Part shown: positions 16,002-24,547 of the stretch, piece by piece
How the letters are laid out: every line of letters starts with the position of its first letter
Numbering within the stretch: position 1 is the first letter of the stretch
Origin: Rhodoferax sp.
GTDB taxonomy: Bacteria > Pseudomonadota > Gammaproteobacteria > Burkholderiales > Burkholderiaceae_C
Length of the DNA: 41,592 nucleotides
NCBI RefSeq assembly: GCF_028689305.1
Contig: NZ_JAQTWM010000005.1
Span: 1-41,592 of the forward strand
Reading direction: 5' to 3'
Made by a program: the position numbers and the translations under genes
Notes under the pieces: generated by a model
Seen by the model: the letters and a program-made list of their open reading frames with translations, nothing else
Told to the model about the DNA's origin: nothing
The model's database searches: none

Positions 16002-17573
16002 GGCGGTGATCTGGCGCAGACGCGTGTCAACGATGGACGCGTCAATGTGGCTGGCCGAGGTGCTGGACGCACCGCTGGCCAGAACATGTTCCTGGGCCGC
16101 CTTGAGCCGGTCCAGTGCACCAGCGTAGTCCAGCCGGGCGGCCTGTGCTTCCGCTTCAGCCCGCAGGGCGCGCAAACTCTGGTTCTGTGCCGCGTAGAGA
16201 CTCGCCAGCCATTGCCAGGCCAGAGCATCCTTGGGGCGTGCTGCCAGCCAGCGCTGCAGATTTTGTACCACGGTGTTGAGGGTGTCGACCTGGTTGATCT
16301 GCATGGCCGCCTGGGCCTGCAGAATCAGCTCGGGACGCCGCAGGTCAGCGGTGGTCTGGTCCAGACCCAGCGATGTTGCCAGCGCGCGCGTCTGGGGCAA
16401 TGACAGGTCGCGGGCAGCCAGGTCAATTTCGGCGCCCAGCCACCGCACCGCCTGTGCTGCTCCGGGGTCGGTGCCTACCAGCGCTTGCAGGCGCTGCCAG
16501 TCACCCCGCGCCACGGCACTGTCGCGCAGGCGGATGGCTGCCAAGGCTGCGCCATACAAGGCCCCGGCCTGCTGCGCGGCGGGCTGCCCCGGCAAGCCGG
16601 GGTCGTTGACCAGGGTTTGCCAGCTGCGCAAGGCGTCCACGCCGGGATTGGACAGTACCTGGGCGCGAGCAGCCATCATGGCGTGCAGCGTGGTCGGTGT
16701 CATCACCTGGGGCGAGTGGACGCTGCCCAGGGGCAGGCGTGATTGCATGTCGGCGATCCGTTCGGTGGTGAGCGGGTGGCTGCGCAAATATGGATAAGCG
16801 CCACTGTCGTTGAGCCGGGCCGCTTGCTGCAGTTTGTCAAACATGGTGACAAAACCCCGGGCCTCGAAGCCAGCCTGGGTCATGACACCAAAACCCACAC
16901 GGTCGGCTTCGCGTTCCATGTCACGCGAAAAGTTCAACTGGTTTTGTGCCGACAATGCCTGACCCCCCACGATCAGGGCATTGCCCGCGTCGGGGTTTTT
17001 GCTGGCGGCCAGAGCGCCCAGAATCATGGCGCCAATAACCCAAGGCGTTTGCTGGCTGTCTTTGGCAATCAGCCGTGAAATATGGCGTTGGGTGACGTGG
17101 CTGAGCTCATGGCCGAGTACCGACGCCAGTTCGTCTCGGCTGCTGACCACCGCCAGCAGTCCCAGATTCAGGCCTAGGTACCCACCGGGCAGGGCAAAGG
17201 CGTTGACGGTACGGTCGCGGCCCAACAGGATTTGCCAGGCAAAGCGTTCGTCCAGTTCGGCACTCAGGTCACCACGCTGGCGAGCTGCGGCCAGCAGCGG
17301 CTGCCAAATGCCTTGGACATAGTCTGCCAGCACCGGGTCGTCCAGGTAGTCTGGGTCGCGGTAAAGCTCGCGTGCAATCCGGTCACCCAGGCGGCGCTCA
17401 TTGGCGCTGGTCATGTCGCTGCCATCACCCAGCAATGGCAAGCTCGAGCTGGGGGGAACCTGCGCCGTCAGAGCAGCGGGTAGCCAAGCACAAATTGCTA
17501 TCATTATGGTAGCTATAATCCCTTTATATACGCGGGGAAGAGGCCATTTTTTTATCGAAAAAAGGTGTGACAT
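15972..17573 (-). CDS. BepA-like periplasmic M48 metalloprotease with TPR domain
   Basis: 533 residues (E. coli BepA 487). After a signal peptide comes an M48 domain with the zinc motif HELSH (H155, E156, H159) and a third ligand in the EREAD block (near E222). A C-terminal helical TPR region follows. BepA-type proteins assemble or degrade outer-membrane proteins such as LptD. ATG 17573 is the only sensible start; no clear Shine-Dalgarno is visible. Residues about 10-26 of the signal peptide are encoded by the dispersed repeat at 17497-17545, so the secretion signal has incorporated a repeat. It diverges from moaC and overlaps the preceding convergent gene by 30 bp. Confidence 0.87.
   Translation of the reverse strand: MSHLFSIKKWPLPRVYKGIIATIMIAICAWLPAALTAQVPPSSSLPLLGDGSDMTSANERRLGDRIARELYRDPDYLDDPVLADYVQGIWQPLLAAARQRGDLSAELDERFAWQILLGRDRTVNAFALPGGYLGLNLGLLAVVSSRDELASVLGHELSHVTQRHISRLIAKDSQQTPWVIGAMILGALAASKNPDAGNALIVGGQALSAQNQLNFSRDMEREADRVGFGVMTQAGFEARGFVTMFDKLQQAARLNDSGAYPYLRSHPLTTERIADMQSRLPLGSVHSPQVMTPTTLHAMMAARAQVLSNPGVDALRSWQTLVNDPGLPGQPAAQQAGALYGAALAAIRLRDSAVARGDWQRLQALVGTDPGAAQAVRWLGAEIDLAARDLSLPQTRALATSLGLDQTTADLRRPELILQAQAAMQINQVDTLNTVVQNLQRWLAARPKDALAWQWLASLYAAQNQSLRALRAEAEAQAARLDYAGALDRLKAAQEHVLASGASSTSASHIDASIVDTRLRQITALLKEQTLDH
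17497..17545 (+). repeat. GCTAT-N8-TAGCTA dispersed repeat, copy 2 (inside M48 protease signal peptide)
   Basis: This 49-bp copy reads GCTAT, 8 nt, TAGCTAT, then an AT-rich middle (TTTATATA), CGCGGGG and AGAGGCC. It aligns without gaps with the copy at 20626-20674 and, with one gap, with the copy at 940-987. Its reverse strand is translated as part of the hydrophobic signal peptide of the M48 protease (VYKGIIATIMIA). Confidence 0.65.
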
Positions 17574-17696
17574 GAGGTTCGCTGTCAGTGGATGAACAAA
17601 GCCGGACAAGCAATCATGCCCGTATGATGCCAGCCGTGCGTAAAGGTTCGGTAAATCCGCCGGGCCGGCACAAGCTCTTTTGAAATGATTGTTGCC

Positions 17697-18185
17697 ATGA
17701 ATACCCTTACCCATTTTGACGACCAGGGCCAGGCCCACATGGTTGATGTGGCTGCCAAGGCGGCCACTCACCGCATCGGTGTGGCCGGTGGTCGCATCGA
17801 GATGCAGGCCAGCACGCTGGCGTTGATTGAGTCCGGCACCGCCAAGAAGGGCGATGTGCTGGGGATTGCACGCATTGCCGGCATCATGGCGGCCAAAAAG
17901 ACCAGCGACCTGATCCCACTGTGCCATCCGTTGGCACTGACCCGGGTGGCGCTGGCGTTTGAGGTGATCCGGGCCGATACCGGTCGGGCCAATGCTGTGG
18001 CTTGTACGGCGACGGTGGAAACCGTGGGTCCCACCGGTGTGGAGATGGAGGCGCTGACAGCGGTGCAGGTGGCGCTGCTCACCATTTACGACATGTGCAA
18101 AGCGGTGGACCGGGGGATGGTGATCACGGGCGTGCAACTGCTTGAAAAACATGGCGGTAAGTCGGGCAGTTTTGTCAACCGTTAA
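17697..18185 (+). CDS. moaC: MoaC, cyclic pyranopterin monophosphate synthase
   Basis: 162 residues (E. coli MoaC 161). The conserved blocks are [18 protein letters not shown] at the start, [13 protein letters not shown] (catalytic Lys region), the [13 protein letters not shown] stretch and [11 protein letters not shown]. It converts the MoaA product to cPMP in molybdenum-cofactor synthesis. ATG 17697 gives the family N-terminus; ATG 17685 would add four residues. It stands apart from other moa genes and diverges from the M48 protease across a 123-bp region. Confidence 0.95.
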   Translation: MNTLTHFDDQGQAHMVDVAAKAATHRIGVAGGRIEMQASTLALIESGTAKKGDVLGIARIAGIMAAKKTSDLIPLCHPLALTRVALAFEVIRADTGRANAVACTATVETVGPTGVEMEALTAVQVALLTIYDMCKAVDRGMVITGVQLLEKHGGKSGSFVNR

Positions 18186-18286
18186 GCGCCTCGGTGAAGC
18201 TGGGGGCAACACTGGCCTTGCTTCATTCGGGGGTGGATAATCGAAAAGCGCCCATCGCGCGGCGATGGCATCAACCACAATCTCTT

Positions 18287-20245
18287 ATGCGCCAAATACC
18301 AACTGTGAGCTGTCGAATCCCTGCGCTGGGCCATGTTTTCCGTTCCCTGATCGCAGTGGGGCTGGCGGTCAGTCTGGCGGCTTGCGGTGGCAGCGATATC
18401 GCCGGCCAGTCCGCGCTTGTTTCGGCAGCGTCTGCCGGACCTCTGGGTGGGCAGGTCGAATCCTTCACCCCTGAGCGGGTTAGCGCCGATGAGCGTGCCG
18501 CCGTGCCGTTGGTGCGCGCCGAACGGCCGCAGCCGTCGGCTTCGATTGTGCTGGGCCAGCTTGGCAGCGAGAAGGCTTTGGCCAGGGCTGCCATGGGGCA
18601 ACCGCAGCAAATTGGCTTTGGGCGGGTGATTGGTGAGCTGAAATCGCCCCAGGACTTGGCCAAGCGCCTGACCTGGACACCTAGCAGCAGCGGCGGGCTG
18701 CAGGCGGCTATGCGTTTTGTCTCAACCCAGGCCGCGGGCAGCCGACTGGCCTTGCAGGTGACCGATCTTGACCCGCGGACACAGCTGCGGTTTTATGGCA
18801 AGAATGCAACGGTGTTAACACAAGTGTCCGGGCGGGAGGTGCTTGACACGATTTATCGCAACCTGGCGGTAGATCCAGGCAATCCGTTGAGTCGCATCTA
18901 CTTTGGCCCCTATGTCGAGGGTGACGACGTGACGCTTGACATTGAGTTGCCCGCTGGCGTGAGCCCGGAGGCCGTAGGGTTTTATGTGCCGCGCCTGTCC
19001 CATTTGCTGGCCTCGCCGACGGCCGAGTTGATGCTCAAAATTGGCGAATCCGGCTCTTGTCAGGTGGATGTGGCCTGCCGCAGTGACTGGATGTCCACGG
19101 CCAATGGCGTGGCCCGCATGTTGTACTCCCGACCTGACACGGGCAGCAGCTATCTGTGTACCGGCACCTTGCTCAATGACCGCGCCAGCAGTGGTACCCC
19201 CTATTTCCTGACGGCCAACCATTGCATCGCTGACCAGGCTTCGGCGTCAACCCTGCAAACCTTCTGGTTCTACCGGGCCAGCGCCTGTGGCAGTGGCGCG
19301 CTGTCTGCCAGCTCCCAGACGCGCGTCGGCGGCGGAACACTGCTCTACACCAGCACCACCACCGACACTACTTTCCTGCGCCTCAACAGCACGCCGCCAG
19401 CGGGTGTGTCATTCAACGGCTGGAGCAGCAACCTGATGACCATGGGCAGTGATGTCGGTGGCGTGCATCACCCCAAAGGTGATTTGCAGAAAGTCAGTCT
19501 TGGCCAGGCGCTGAGTTTTGCCAGTTGCGCAGCGTCTGACGGCTCTGCCTTCAGCTGTTTTGTCAATGTCAGCTCGGACGCTGGCAATTACCTGCAGGTC
19601 AACTGGTCCAGCGGCGTGACCGAAGGGGGCAGCAGCGGTTCTGCGTTGTACCTGACCAGTGGGGGCAATCACTATCTGGTGGGGCAATTGCGGGGTGGTG
19701 TCTCCAGTTGTACCAATCCGACGGGCAGCGAGTTTTATGGCCGGTTTGATGTGGCTTATCGTGCGGCCCTGTACCAGTGGCTGGACAATGCCAGCGCGGC
19801 CCGCACGCCGATTTACCGTTTTTACAACACGGCAACGGGGGCACATTTCTTTACCGCCAACAGCGCCGAACGTGACTATGTGATTGCCACCTACCCGCAA
19901 TTCAAGTACGAGAGCGAGGCGTTTTACGCCTATGCCAGTGCGGGCACCGGACTCACTGCCGTCTATCGTTTTTTCAACACCAAAACCGGCACACACTTTT
20001 TCACGGCCAACAGCGCCGAGCGTGACTACGTGATCGCAACTTACCCAGTCTTCAATTACGAAGGGGCCGTCTGGTACGCCAAAACGGCTGCCGATGGCAC
20101 CAACAGCCCGTTGTTCCGGTTTTTCAACACCTCGACCGGCGCCCACTTCTACACCATGAACCAGGCCGAGCGTGACTACGTGATAGCGACTTACCCCGTC
20201 TTCAATTACGAAGGCACAGCCTATTACGCCTGGACCACGCGTTAA
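18287..20245 (+). CDS. Secreted trypsin-like (lysyl-endopeptidase type) lipoprotein with three DUF5648 repeats
   Basis: 652 residues from ATG 18287. The signal peptide ends in the lipobox SLAAC (C33), so it is probably anchored to the outer membrane. After an N-terminal propeptide-like region, a chymotrypsin-fold domain carries a full triad: H312 (LTANHCI), D360 (TTDTTF) and S450 (EGGSSGSA). The cysteine pattern near CQVDVACRSDW resembles Achromobacter lysyl endopeptidase. The C-terminus holds three tandem units of about 45 residues (RFFNTKTGTHFFTANSAERD type), the DUF5648 pattern often found on secreted enzymes. The frame is open back to 18194, but the secretion signal fixes the start near 18287. 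It lies downstream of moaC without functional linkage. Confidence 0.85.
   Translation: MRQIPTVSCRIPALGHVFRSLIAVGLAVSLAACGGSDIAGQSALVSAASAGPLGGQVESFTPERVSADERAAVPLVRAERPQPSASIVLGQLGSEKALARAAMGQPQQIGFGRVIGELKSPQDLAKRLTWTPSSSGGLQAAMRFVSTQAAGSRLALQVTDLDPRTQLRFYGKNATVLTQVSGREVLDTIYRNLAVDPGNPLSRIYFGPYVEGDDVTLDIELPAGVSPEAVGFYVPRLSHLLASPTAELMLKIGESGSCQVDVACRSDWMSTANGVARMLYSRPDTGSSYLCTGTLLNDRASSGTPYFLTANHCIADQASASTLQTFWFYRASACGSGALSASSQTRVGGGTLLYTSTTTDTTFLRLNSTPPAGVSFNGWSSNLMTMGSDVGGVHHPKGDLQKVSLGQALSFASCAASDGSAFSCFVNVSSDAGNYLQVNWSSGVTEGGSSGSALYLTSGGNHYLVGQLRGGVSSCTNPTGSEFYGRFDVAYRAALYQWLDNASAARTPIYRFYNTATGAHFFTANSAERDYVIATYPQFKYESEAFYAYASAGTGLTAVYRFFNTKTGTHFFTANSAERDYVIATYPVFNYEGAVWYAKTAADGTNSPLFRFFNTSTGAHFYTMNQAERDYVIATYPVFNYEGTAYYAWTTR
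19811..20236 (+). repeat. Three in-frame tandem DUF5648 units
   Basis: The 3' end of the protease gene encodes three successive units, each with a YRFYNT/YRFFNT-like start, a G(A/T)HF(F/Y)T block and ERDYVIATYP, followed by F-x-YE and a Tyr-rich end. The nucleotide sequence CGTGACTA(T/C)GTGAT recurs in each unit. The last two are the most alike, which suggests recent duplication within the gene. Confidence 0.75.
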
Positions 20246-20267
20246 ACCCGGCAGTACCCGGTCGGGC

Positions 20268-21806
20268 TCACTGGCTCCTGGCGGCCCAGAGGGCATAGGC
20301 CGCCGGAAACGCCGCCTGATAACGTGCGCTGTAAAACGCCACCTCATCGGTGCGGCCGAGCAATCGGGCGCTGTCGAGCAGCAGTTCCACCACCCGAGCT
20401 TCCGGTGAAAAATGCAGCATCTCCTGGGCCAGAGCATGGACGAAGGGGGCGTTGTCCGGGCTCAGCTCGGTGGTCGTGAGCTCGGCAAAATGCACCTGAT
20501 CCTGATACAGCCACACGCCTTGGAGCTTTTCCAGGGTGTGATCACGGTAGGCGGCCATACGCTGGCTGGGGTCCAGATAGATCTGGCTGACCAGCTGGTA
20601 ATGCCAGCTGGCGATCCCGCAATACGCTACTATTACGATAGCTAAAGAGGTATATAAATACCGGGCTAGAGGTCTCAAAGGCTGTTTGTTTTTAGCGGGC
20701 GCAACAGGTCCGGGAAGCCACCACAGCAGCCACACACTCAACAAAGCAGCGGTTTGAAACGGTCCGTACCACAGCGGATATTCGAGCAGGCTGTGCAACA
20801 GGATGACGGCCAGCAGTCCCCATGCCAGTTGGCGGGTGGGATGGCGTTCACGCCATGGCCGTTGGCGCCAGATCCACCACAGGCTGGTGCCGACAACCAG
20901 CAGCGCCAGCGGGACGCCACCTTCCACCGCGAGGTGCAGGGGCAGGTTATGGGCGTTGTCCAGAATGTCGCAAAACCGGGTGTCGGGGTACAGCGTGATG
21001 AAGTGGGCGTAATCCAGCTCCCCCCAGCCCCAGCCCAGCCAAGGTTTCTGGGCAATCAGGTGCAGCACATTGCGCCACAGGGTCAGGCGGCTGAAACAGG
21101 CCTCGTCACCGGCGCGCAGTCGCGCCCAGGCGCCGCTGGCAAACGGGTCCAGGCCCGCCAGCAAGGGCAGGACAACTGTGGCAACCGCATAAGCGGCCAG
21201 TGCCGACAACACCACCAACTGCACGTGGCGGACCTGGTGTACCGGGGCCTGGGTTGACCTGCGCCACCACCAGAGTGTCAGGGCGGTCACCAACGCCAGC
21301 TGCAGCAGTCCGGTGCGCGATGATGAGGCGACGTTGGCGGCACTCACCAAAGCGCTTGCCAGCCACAAGGGCAGCAGCCAGCGGCGGCTCTGGCTGGTCT
21401 GTGGCGTATGGCCCAGTGCCGCATCCGACCTGGTGGCCAGCCACACCAGGGCCACCAGCCCCATGTTCAACAGCGTGGCAAACTGGTTGCGCTGACGCAG
21501 GTTGCCAAAAGCCTGGCCTGCTTCGGTGTGGTTGAGCCAGACGCCAAACCGCGCGGTGGCCTCAAAATACTGCAGCAGGCCGATGGCAGCACTCAAGACC
21601 GCGGCCGTTACCCAAGCCAATGCCAATGCCCGCACCATGTGCACGTCTTCTCCGCGCTGGCGGTCCACCGCCAGAACCCCGAACACTCCGGCGGCACACA
21701 CCCAGGAAAACAGCAGCGGCCCGGCCTGGGGTGCCGGGCCGGGTGAAAACGGATTGAGCCACGGCAAGGTGATGAACAGGAATGCGGCGATGTGGGGCAT
21801 GGGCAT
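20268..21806 (-). CDS. O-antigen ligase / PglL-type O-oligosaccharyltransferase-like membrane protein
   Basis: 512 residues from ATG 21806, with about a dozen hydrophobic helices, then a C-terminal soluble part. The motifs NHTEAGQAFGNLRQRNQFAT and GWGWGELDYAH plus a Wzy_C-like core point to the PglL/WaaL family, which transfers lipid-linked glycans to protein or lipid A. A specific substrate cannot be assigned. Residues about 378-394, forming the last membrane helix (YLYTSLAIVIVAY), are encoded by the dispersed repeat at 20626-20674. It is followed upstream by a VanZ-like gene and waaF, so it sits in an envelope-glycan cluster. Confidence 0.8.
   Translation of the reverse strand: MPMPHIAAFLFITLPWLNPFSPGPAPQAGPLLFSWVCAAGVFGVLAVDRQRGEDVHMVRALALAWVTAAVLSAAIGLLQYFEATARFGVWLNHTEAGQAFGNLRQRNQFATLLNMGLVALVWLATRSDAALGHTPQTSQSRRWLLPLWLASALVSAANVASSSRTGLLQLALVTALTLWWWRRSTQAPVHQVRHVQLVVLSALAAYAVATVVLPLLAGLDPFASGAWARLRAGDEACFSRLTLWRNVLHLIAQKPWLGWGWGELDYAHFITLYPDTRFCDILDNAHNLPLHLAVEGGVPLALLVVGTSLWWIWRQRPWRERHPTRQLAWGLLAVILLHSLLEYPLWYGPFQTAALLSVWLLWWLPGPVAPAKNKQPLRPLARYLYTSLAIVIVAYCGIASWHYQLVSQIYLDPSQRMAAYRDHTLEKLQGVWLYQDQVHFAELTTTELSPDNAPFVHALAQEMLHFSPEARVVELLLDSARLLGRTDEVAFYSARYQAAFPAAYALWAARSQ
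20626..20674 (+). repeat. GCTAT-N8-TAGCTA dispersed repeat, copy 3 (inside ligase-like gene)
   Basis: This 49-bp copy reads GCTAC, 8 nt, TAGCTAA, then TATATAAATA, CCGGG and AGAGGTC. It aligns base for base in layout with the copy at 17497-17545. It lies inside the ligase-like gene, and its reverse strand encodes part of the last membrane helix, as copy 2 encodes a signal peptide. Confidence 0.62.
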
Positions 21807-21825
21807 ACTTTGACAGGGGAGATGG

Positions 21826-22200
21826 CTAACGCGATGGACGTTTGCTCTGGCGGCGCAGGGCAGCCAACGTGACGCCGCCGAGCGCACCGGCCATGTCGAT
21901 CACCACGTCGATCCAGCGCGGATGACGCTCCATGGCCAGGAATTGCAGCCCTTCGGTCAACAAGGCCAGCGCCAGAGCAAGCAGCAGCACTCGGCGCCAT
22001 GGCCAGGCCAAAGGGGGAACCCGGGCCAGCCAGGCCATCAGGGCGAAGGTGATGGCATGAGCCCAGCTGGACAGCCCCTGTGGACCATGCAGACTGCTTT
22101 CAACGGCATGGCGCCAAGCCCCGGGCATCTGGGTTCCCACCAGCAAGGCGACCAGGAGCAGCCATTGCAGACCGACCGCAGTTTTCCGGCTGATGTTCAT
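21826..22200 (-). CDS. VanZ-like small membrane protein
   Basis: 124 residues with about four membrane helices. The pattern SSWAHAITFALMAWLARV, then a helix ending in EGLQFLAMERHPRWIDVVID, is the VanZ-like (PF04892) signature, with conserved His, Glu and Asp at the membrane edge. Its biochemical role is unknown; relatives occur beside cell-envelope glycan genes, as here. ATG 22200 is chosen. TTG 22218 overlaps the waaF stop (TTGA) and would allow direct coupling. Ends 20 bp before the ligase-like gene start. Confidence 0.72.
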   Translation of the reverse strand: MNISRKTAVGLQWLLLVALLVGTQMPGAWRHAVESSLHGPQGLSSWAHAITFALMAWLARVPPLAWPWRRVLLLALALALLTEGLQFLAMERHPRWIDVVIDMAGALGGVTLAALRRQSKRPSR

Positions 22201-22214
22201 GCGGGCCAAGCCAA

Positions 22215-23231
22215 TCAAGAAAGCAGTTGCAGGACCCGGGCCGGGCGGATGTCATTCAGGCAGCGGGTGTGCCCCAGGGGACACACCCGCTCAAAGCACG
22301 GCGCGCAGTCCAGTGCAGGCTGGTAGGTCGGATCGTTTTTGAGCCACACCACACGTGCGGCGTCGTTCAATGGTGGGGTGTGCAGCGGACTGCTGGAGCC
22401 AAAAATAGCCACTTGTGGCACCCCAAAACCGGCGGCCACATGCATCAGTCCGGAATCATTGCTGACCACGCTTTGGGCAGCACTGATCAACGACAAGGCT
22501 TGCGCCAGCGAGGTTTTCCCGGCCAGGTTGAAGAGGTGCGATGCCGCGTTGCCCGCAGCGACGCCCTGGGCAATCTCGGCGCACAAGTCCGCTTCCTTGC
22601 CAGACCCCAGCAGGACGACTGGCCGTGCCAGATGTCGCGCCAGCTCGGCAAAATGGTGTGTGGGCCAGCGTTTGGCCGGGCCGTATTCGGCACCTGGTGC
22701 CAGCACATGGTAGTTGCCACGCTGCAGGCCCAACTGGCTCAGGATGGCATCCACTTCGGTGGCCTTGAGCTGCAGTTGAGGGCGGTCGCGGGCCACATCC
22801 GGCTCACCACTGAGCGCCGAGTAAAACGCCACCATCGGCGGGCGCTGGCCCTTGGGCGGGTTTTTCAGGCGGCGTGTCAGCAGCCCGACACGGGCCTCAC
22901 CCAGGTAGCCCACGCGCTCGGGAATGCCAGCCAGAAACGGCAGCAACGCGCTTTTCAGGGAGTTGGGGCAGATGTAGGCCACATCAAACTGGCCGCCAAG
23001 TTTCCGCGCCAGCTGGCGGCGCTCACGCAACTGCAGACCTCCATGGGCGAAGGGAAATTCAATCACCTCCGCCACCTGTGGCATGGCCCGGTACACCGGT
23101 GCCACCCAAGGCAAGGCGCCGACGGTGAGCCGCAAGCCACGCGCATTCAGGCGGCGCAGCAAGGGCTCGGTCATGACCGCGTCACCAATCCACTGGGGCG
23201 CAATGATGAGCGCGCGCGTCAAATTGGCCAA
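22215..23231 (-). CDS. waaF: ADP-heptose:LPS heptosyltransferase II
   Basis: 338 residues, typical GT9 length. WaaF signatures: an N-terminal LIIAPQWIGDAVMTEPLL, a central VLAPGAEYGPAKRWP, VSNDSGLMHVAAGFGVPQVA for ADP-heptose binding, and the cysteine-bearing CAPCFERVCPLGHTRCL C-terminus of WaaF. It adds the second heptose to the LPS inner core at the inner face of the cytoplasmic membrane. The start is uncertain: the only candidates are TTG codons (23231, or 23222 three codons downstream), and no ATG or GTG exists in frame upstream. It belongs to a minus-strand run ilvE, zinc-finger gene, waaF. Confidence 0.92.
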   Translation of the reverse strand: MANLTRALIIAPQWIGDAVMTEPLLRRLNARGLRLTVGALPWVAPVYRAMPQVAEVIEFPFAHGGLQLRERRQLARKLGGQFDVAYICPNSLKSALLPFLAGIPERVGYLGEARVGLLTRRLKNPPKGQRPPMVAFYSALSGEPDVARDRPQLQLKATEVDAILSQLGLQRGNYHVLAPGAEYGPAKRWPTHHFAELARHLARPVVLLGSGKEADLCAEIAQGVAAGNAASHLFNLAGKTSLAQALSLISAAQSVVSNDSGLMHVAAGFGVPQVAIFGSSSPLHTPPLNDAARVVWLKNDPTYQPALDCAPCFERVCPLGHTRCLNDIRPARVLQLLS

Positions 23232-23276
23232 CGGTTCGATGGCATCACCAGATGGGTTGACGTTGTCCCCCGCGCC

Positions 23277-23480
23277 TTAGTGGCCGTGGAAATGCTCGCC
23301 GTCTTTGAGCTGATAAACCGTGCCGCAATACGGGCACTTGGCCTGACCGGTATGGGCAACATCCAGATACACCTTGGGATGGCTGTTCCAGAGTTTCATG
23401 TCGGCCAGTGGGTTCGGGCAGTAGACACCGCCAGCGTGATTGAGGTCTTTGGCCAGGAGTTCGACGCTTGTTTTGCTCAT
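23277..23480 (-). CDS. Zinc-finger (zf-CHCC) domain protein
   Basis: 67 residues, complete. It has the zf-CHCC pattern: a CPNP cysteine, then HPKVYLDV and a CPYCGTVY pair with a His-rich end (GEHFHGH). Eukaryotic relatives are the NDUFS6-type subunit of complex I; in betaproteobacteria such small proteins are common between ilvE and waaF, and their function is unknown. It lies 19 bp downstream of ilvE and is probably co-transcribed with it. Confidence 0.85.
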   Translation of the reverse strand: MSKTSVELLAKDLNHAGGVYCPNPLADMKLWNSHPKVYLDVAHTGQAKCPYCGTVYQLKDGEHFHGH

Positions 23481-23499
23481 CTTGCTTGTCTCACAAGGC

Positions 23500-24450
23500 T
23501 TAGACTTTGGTCAGCCAGTGGGCGTATTTCGGATTACGGCCATTGACGATGTCAAAAAACGCGCTCTGGATCTTTTCGGTGATCGGGCCGCGGCTACCGA
23601 CATAGCCGGCTTTGCCCAGTTCAACACGGTCAAGTTCACGAATCGGGGTGATTTCAGCGGCTGTGCCACTGAAGAAGGCCTCATCACTGATGTAGATCTC
23701 ATCGCGGGTGATGCGCTTTTGCACCACTTCCAGCCCCAGATCCTTGCAAATGTGCAGTACCGTATTGCGGGTGATGCCATTGAGCGCGCCTGCTGACAGG
23801 TCCGGGGTGTAGACCACACCATCTTTCACCACAAACACGTTTTCGCCAGAACCCTCAGAGACAAAGCCATTGGCATCCAGCAGCATGGCTTCGTCGTAAC
23901 CATCGTCCAGGGCCTCCATGTTGGCCAGAATCGAGTTGGTGTAGTTGCTGACGGCCTTGGCCTGCGTCATGGTGATGTTGACGTGGTGCCGGGTGTAGCT
24001 GGAAATCTTGACGCGAATGCCGCGAGCCATGCCTTCGTCACCCAGATAAGCGCCCCAGGCCCAGGCCGCCACCATCAGGTGAATCGGATTGCCCTTGGGG
24101 CTGACGCCCAGTTTCTGGCTGCCGATCCAGCTCAAAGGCCGCAGGTAGCACGATTCCAGCTTGTTGGCGCGCACCACCTCAATCTGTGCCTGCATGATTT
24201 GTTCCTGGGTGAACGGGATTTTCATACGCAGGATCTTGGCGCTGTTCAGGAGCCGTTGGGTGTGTTCTTCGAGCCGAAAAATAGCGGTGCCATCAGCCGT
24301 TTTGTAGGCACGAACCCCTTCAAATACGCCACAGCCGTAGTGCAGGGTATGGGTCAGCACGTGAATCTTGGCATCGCGCCAATCCACCATCTGGCCATCC
24401 ATCCAGATTTTTCCATCGCGATCAGACAGGGCTGGGGGCAGGGGGGTCAT
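23500..24450 (-). CDS. ilvE: Branched-chain amino acid aminotransferase
   Basis: 316 residues, class IV PLP aminotransferase. Visible are the HTLHYGCGVFEGVRAY substrate/PLP block, the PLP lysine in MTQAKAVSNYTNS, the conserved GSGENVFVV and the GITRNTVL phosphate-binding motif. It makes valine, leucine and isoleucine from their 2-oxo acids. ATG 24450 has an AAGGAA Shine-Dalgarno with a 7-nt spacer. The longer frame upstream is not required. Confidence 0.95.
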   Translation of the reverse strand: MTPLPPALSDRDGKIWMDGQMVDWRDAKIHVLTHTLHYGCGVFEGVRAYKTADGTAIFRLEEHTQRLLNSAKILRMKIPFTQEQIMQAQIEVVRANKLESCYLRPLSWIGSQKLGVSPKGNPIHLMVAAWAWGAYLGDEGMARGIRVKISSYTRHHVNITMTQAKAVSNYTNSILANMEALDDGYDEAMLLDANGFVSEGSGENVFVVKDGVVYTPDLSAGALNGITRNTVLHICKDLGLEVVQKRITRDEIYISDEAFFSGTAAEITPIRELDRVELGKAGYVGSRGPITEKIQSAFFDIVNGRNPKYAHWLTKV

Positions 24451-24502
24451 CGGTTGTTCCTTAAAAGTCAGCGTTGCGCTGAAGGTCAAAACCGACATTT
24501 TA

Positions 24503-24531
24503 CGGGGCCAGCTTCAACTCGGCTAGCCCCG
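24503..24531 (-). terminator. Strong hairpin downstream of the flavocytochrome gene
   Basis: A 10-bp stem (24503-24512 with 24522-24531, one G-U pair) and a 9-nt loop lie 17 bp past the end of the flavoprotein gene. GC content is high. The minus-strand 3' flank is TAAAAT with no true U run, so it may terminate poorly or only stabilise the transcript end. It also lies upstream of the ilvE start. Confidence 0.35.
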
Positions 24532-24547
24532 CGAACGGGCCTGAAAG

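Noticed and set aside
15972-18278. A 768-residue reading of the M48 frame.
   Set aside because: The first 235 residues are antisense to moaC; the signal peptide fixes the start near 17573.
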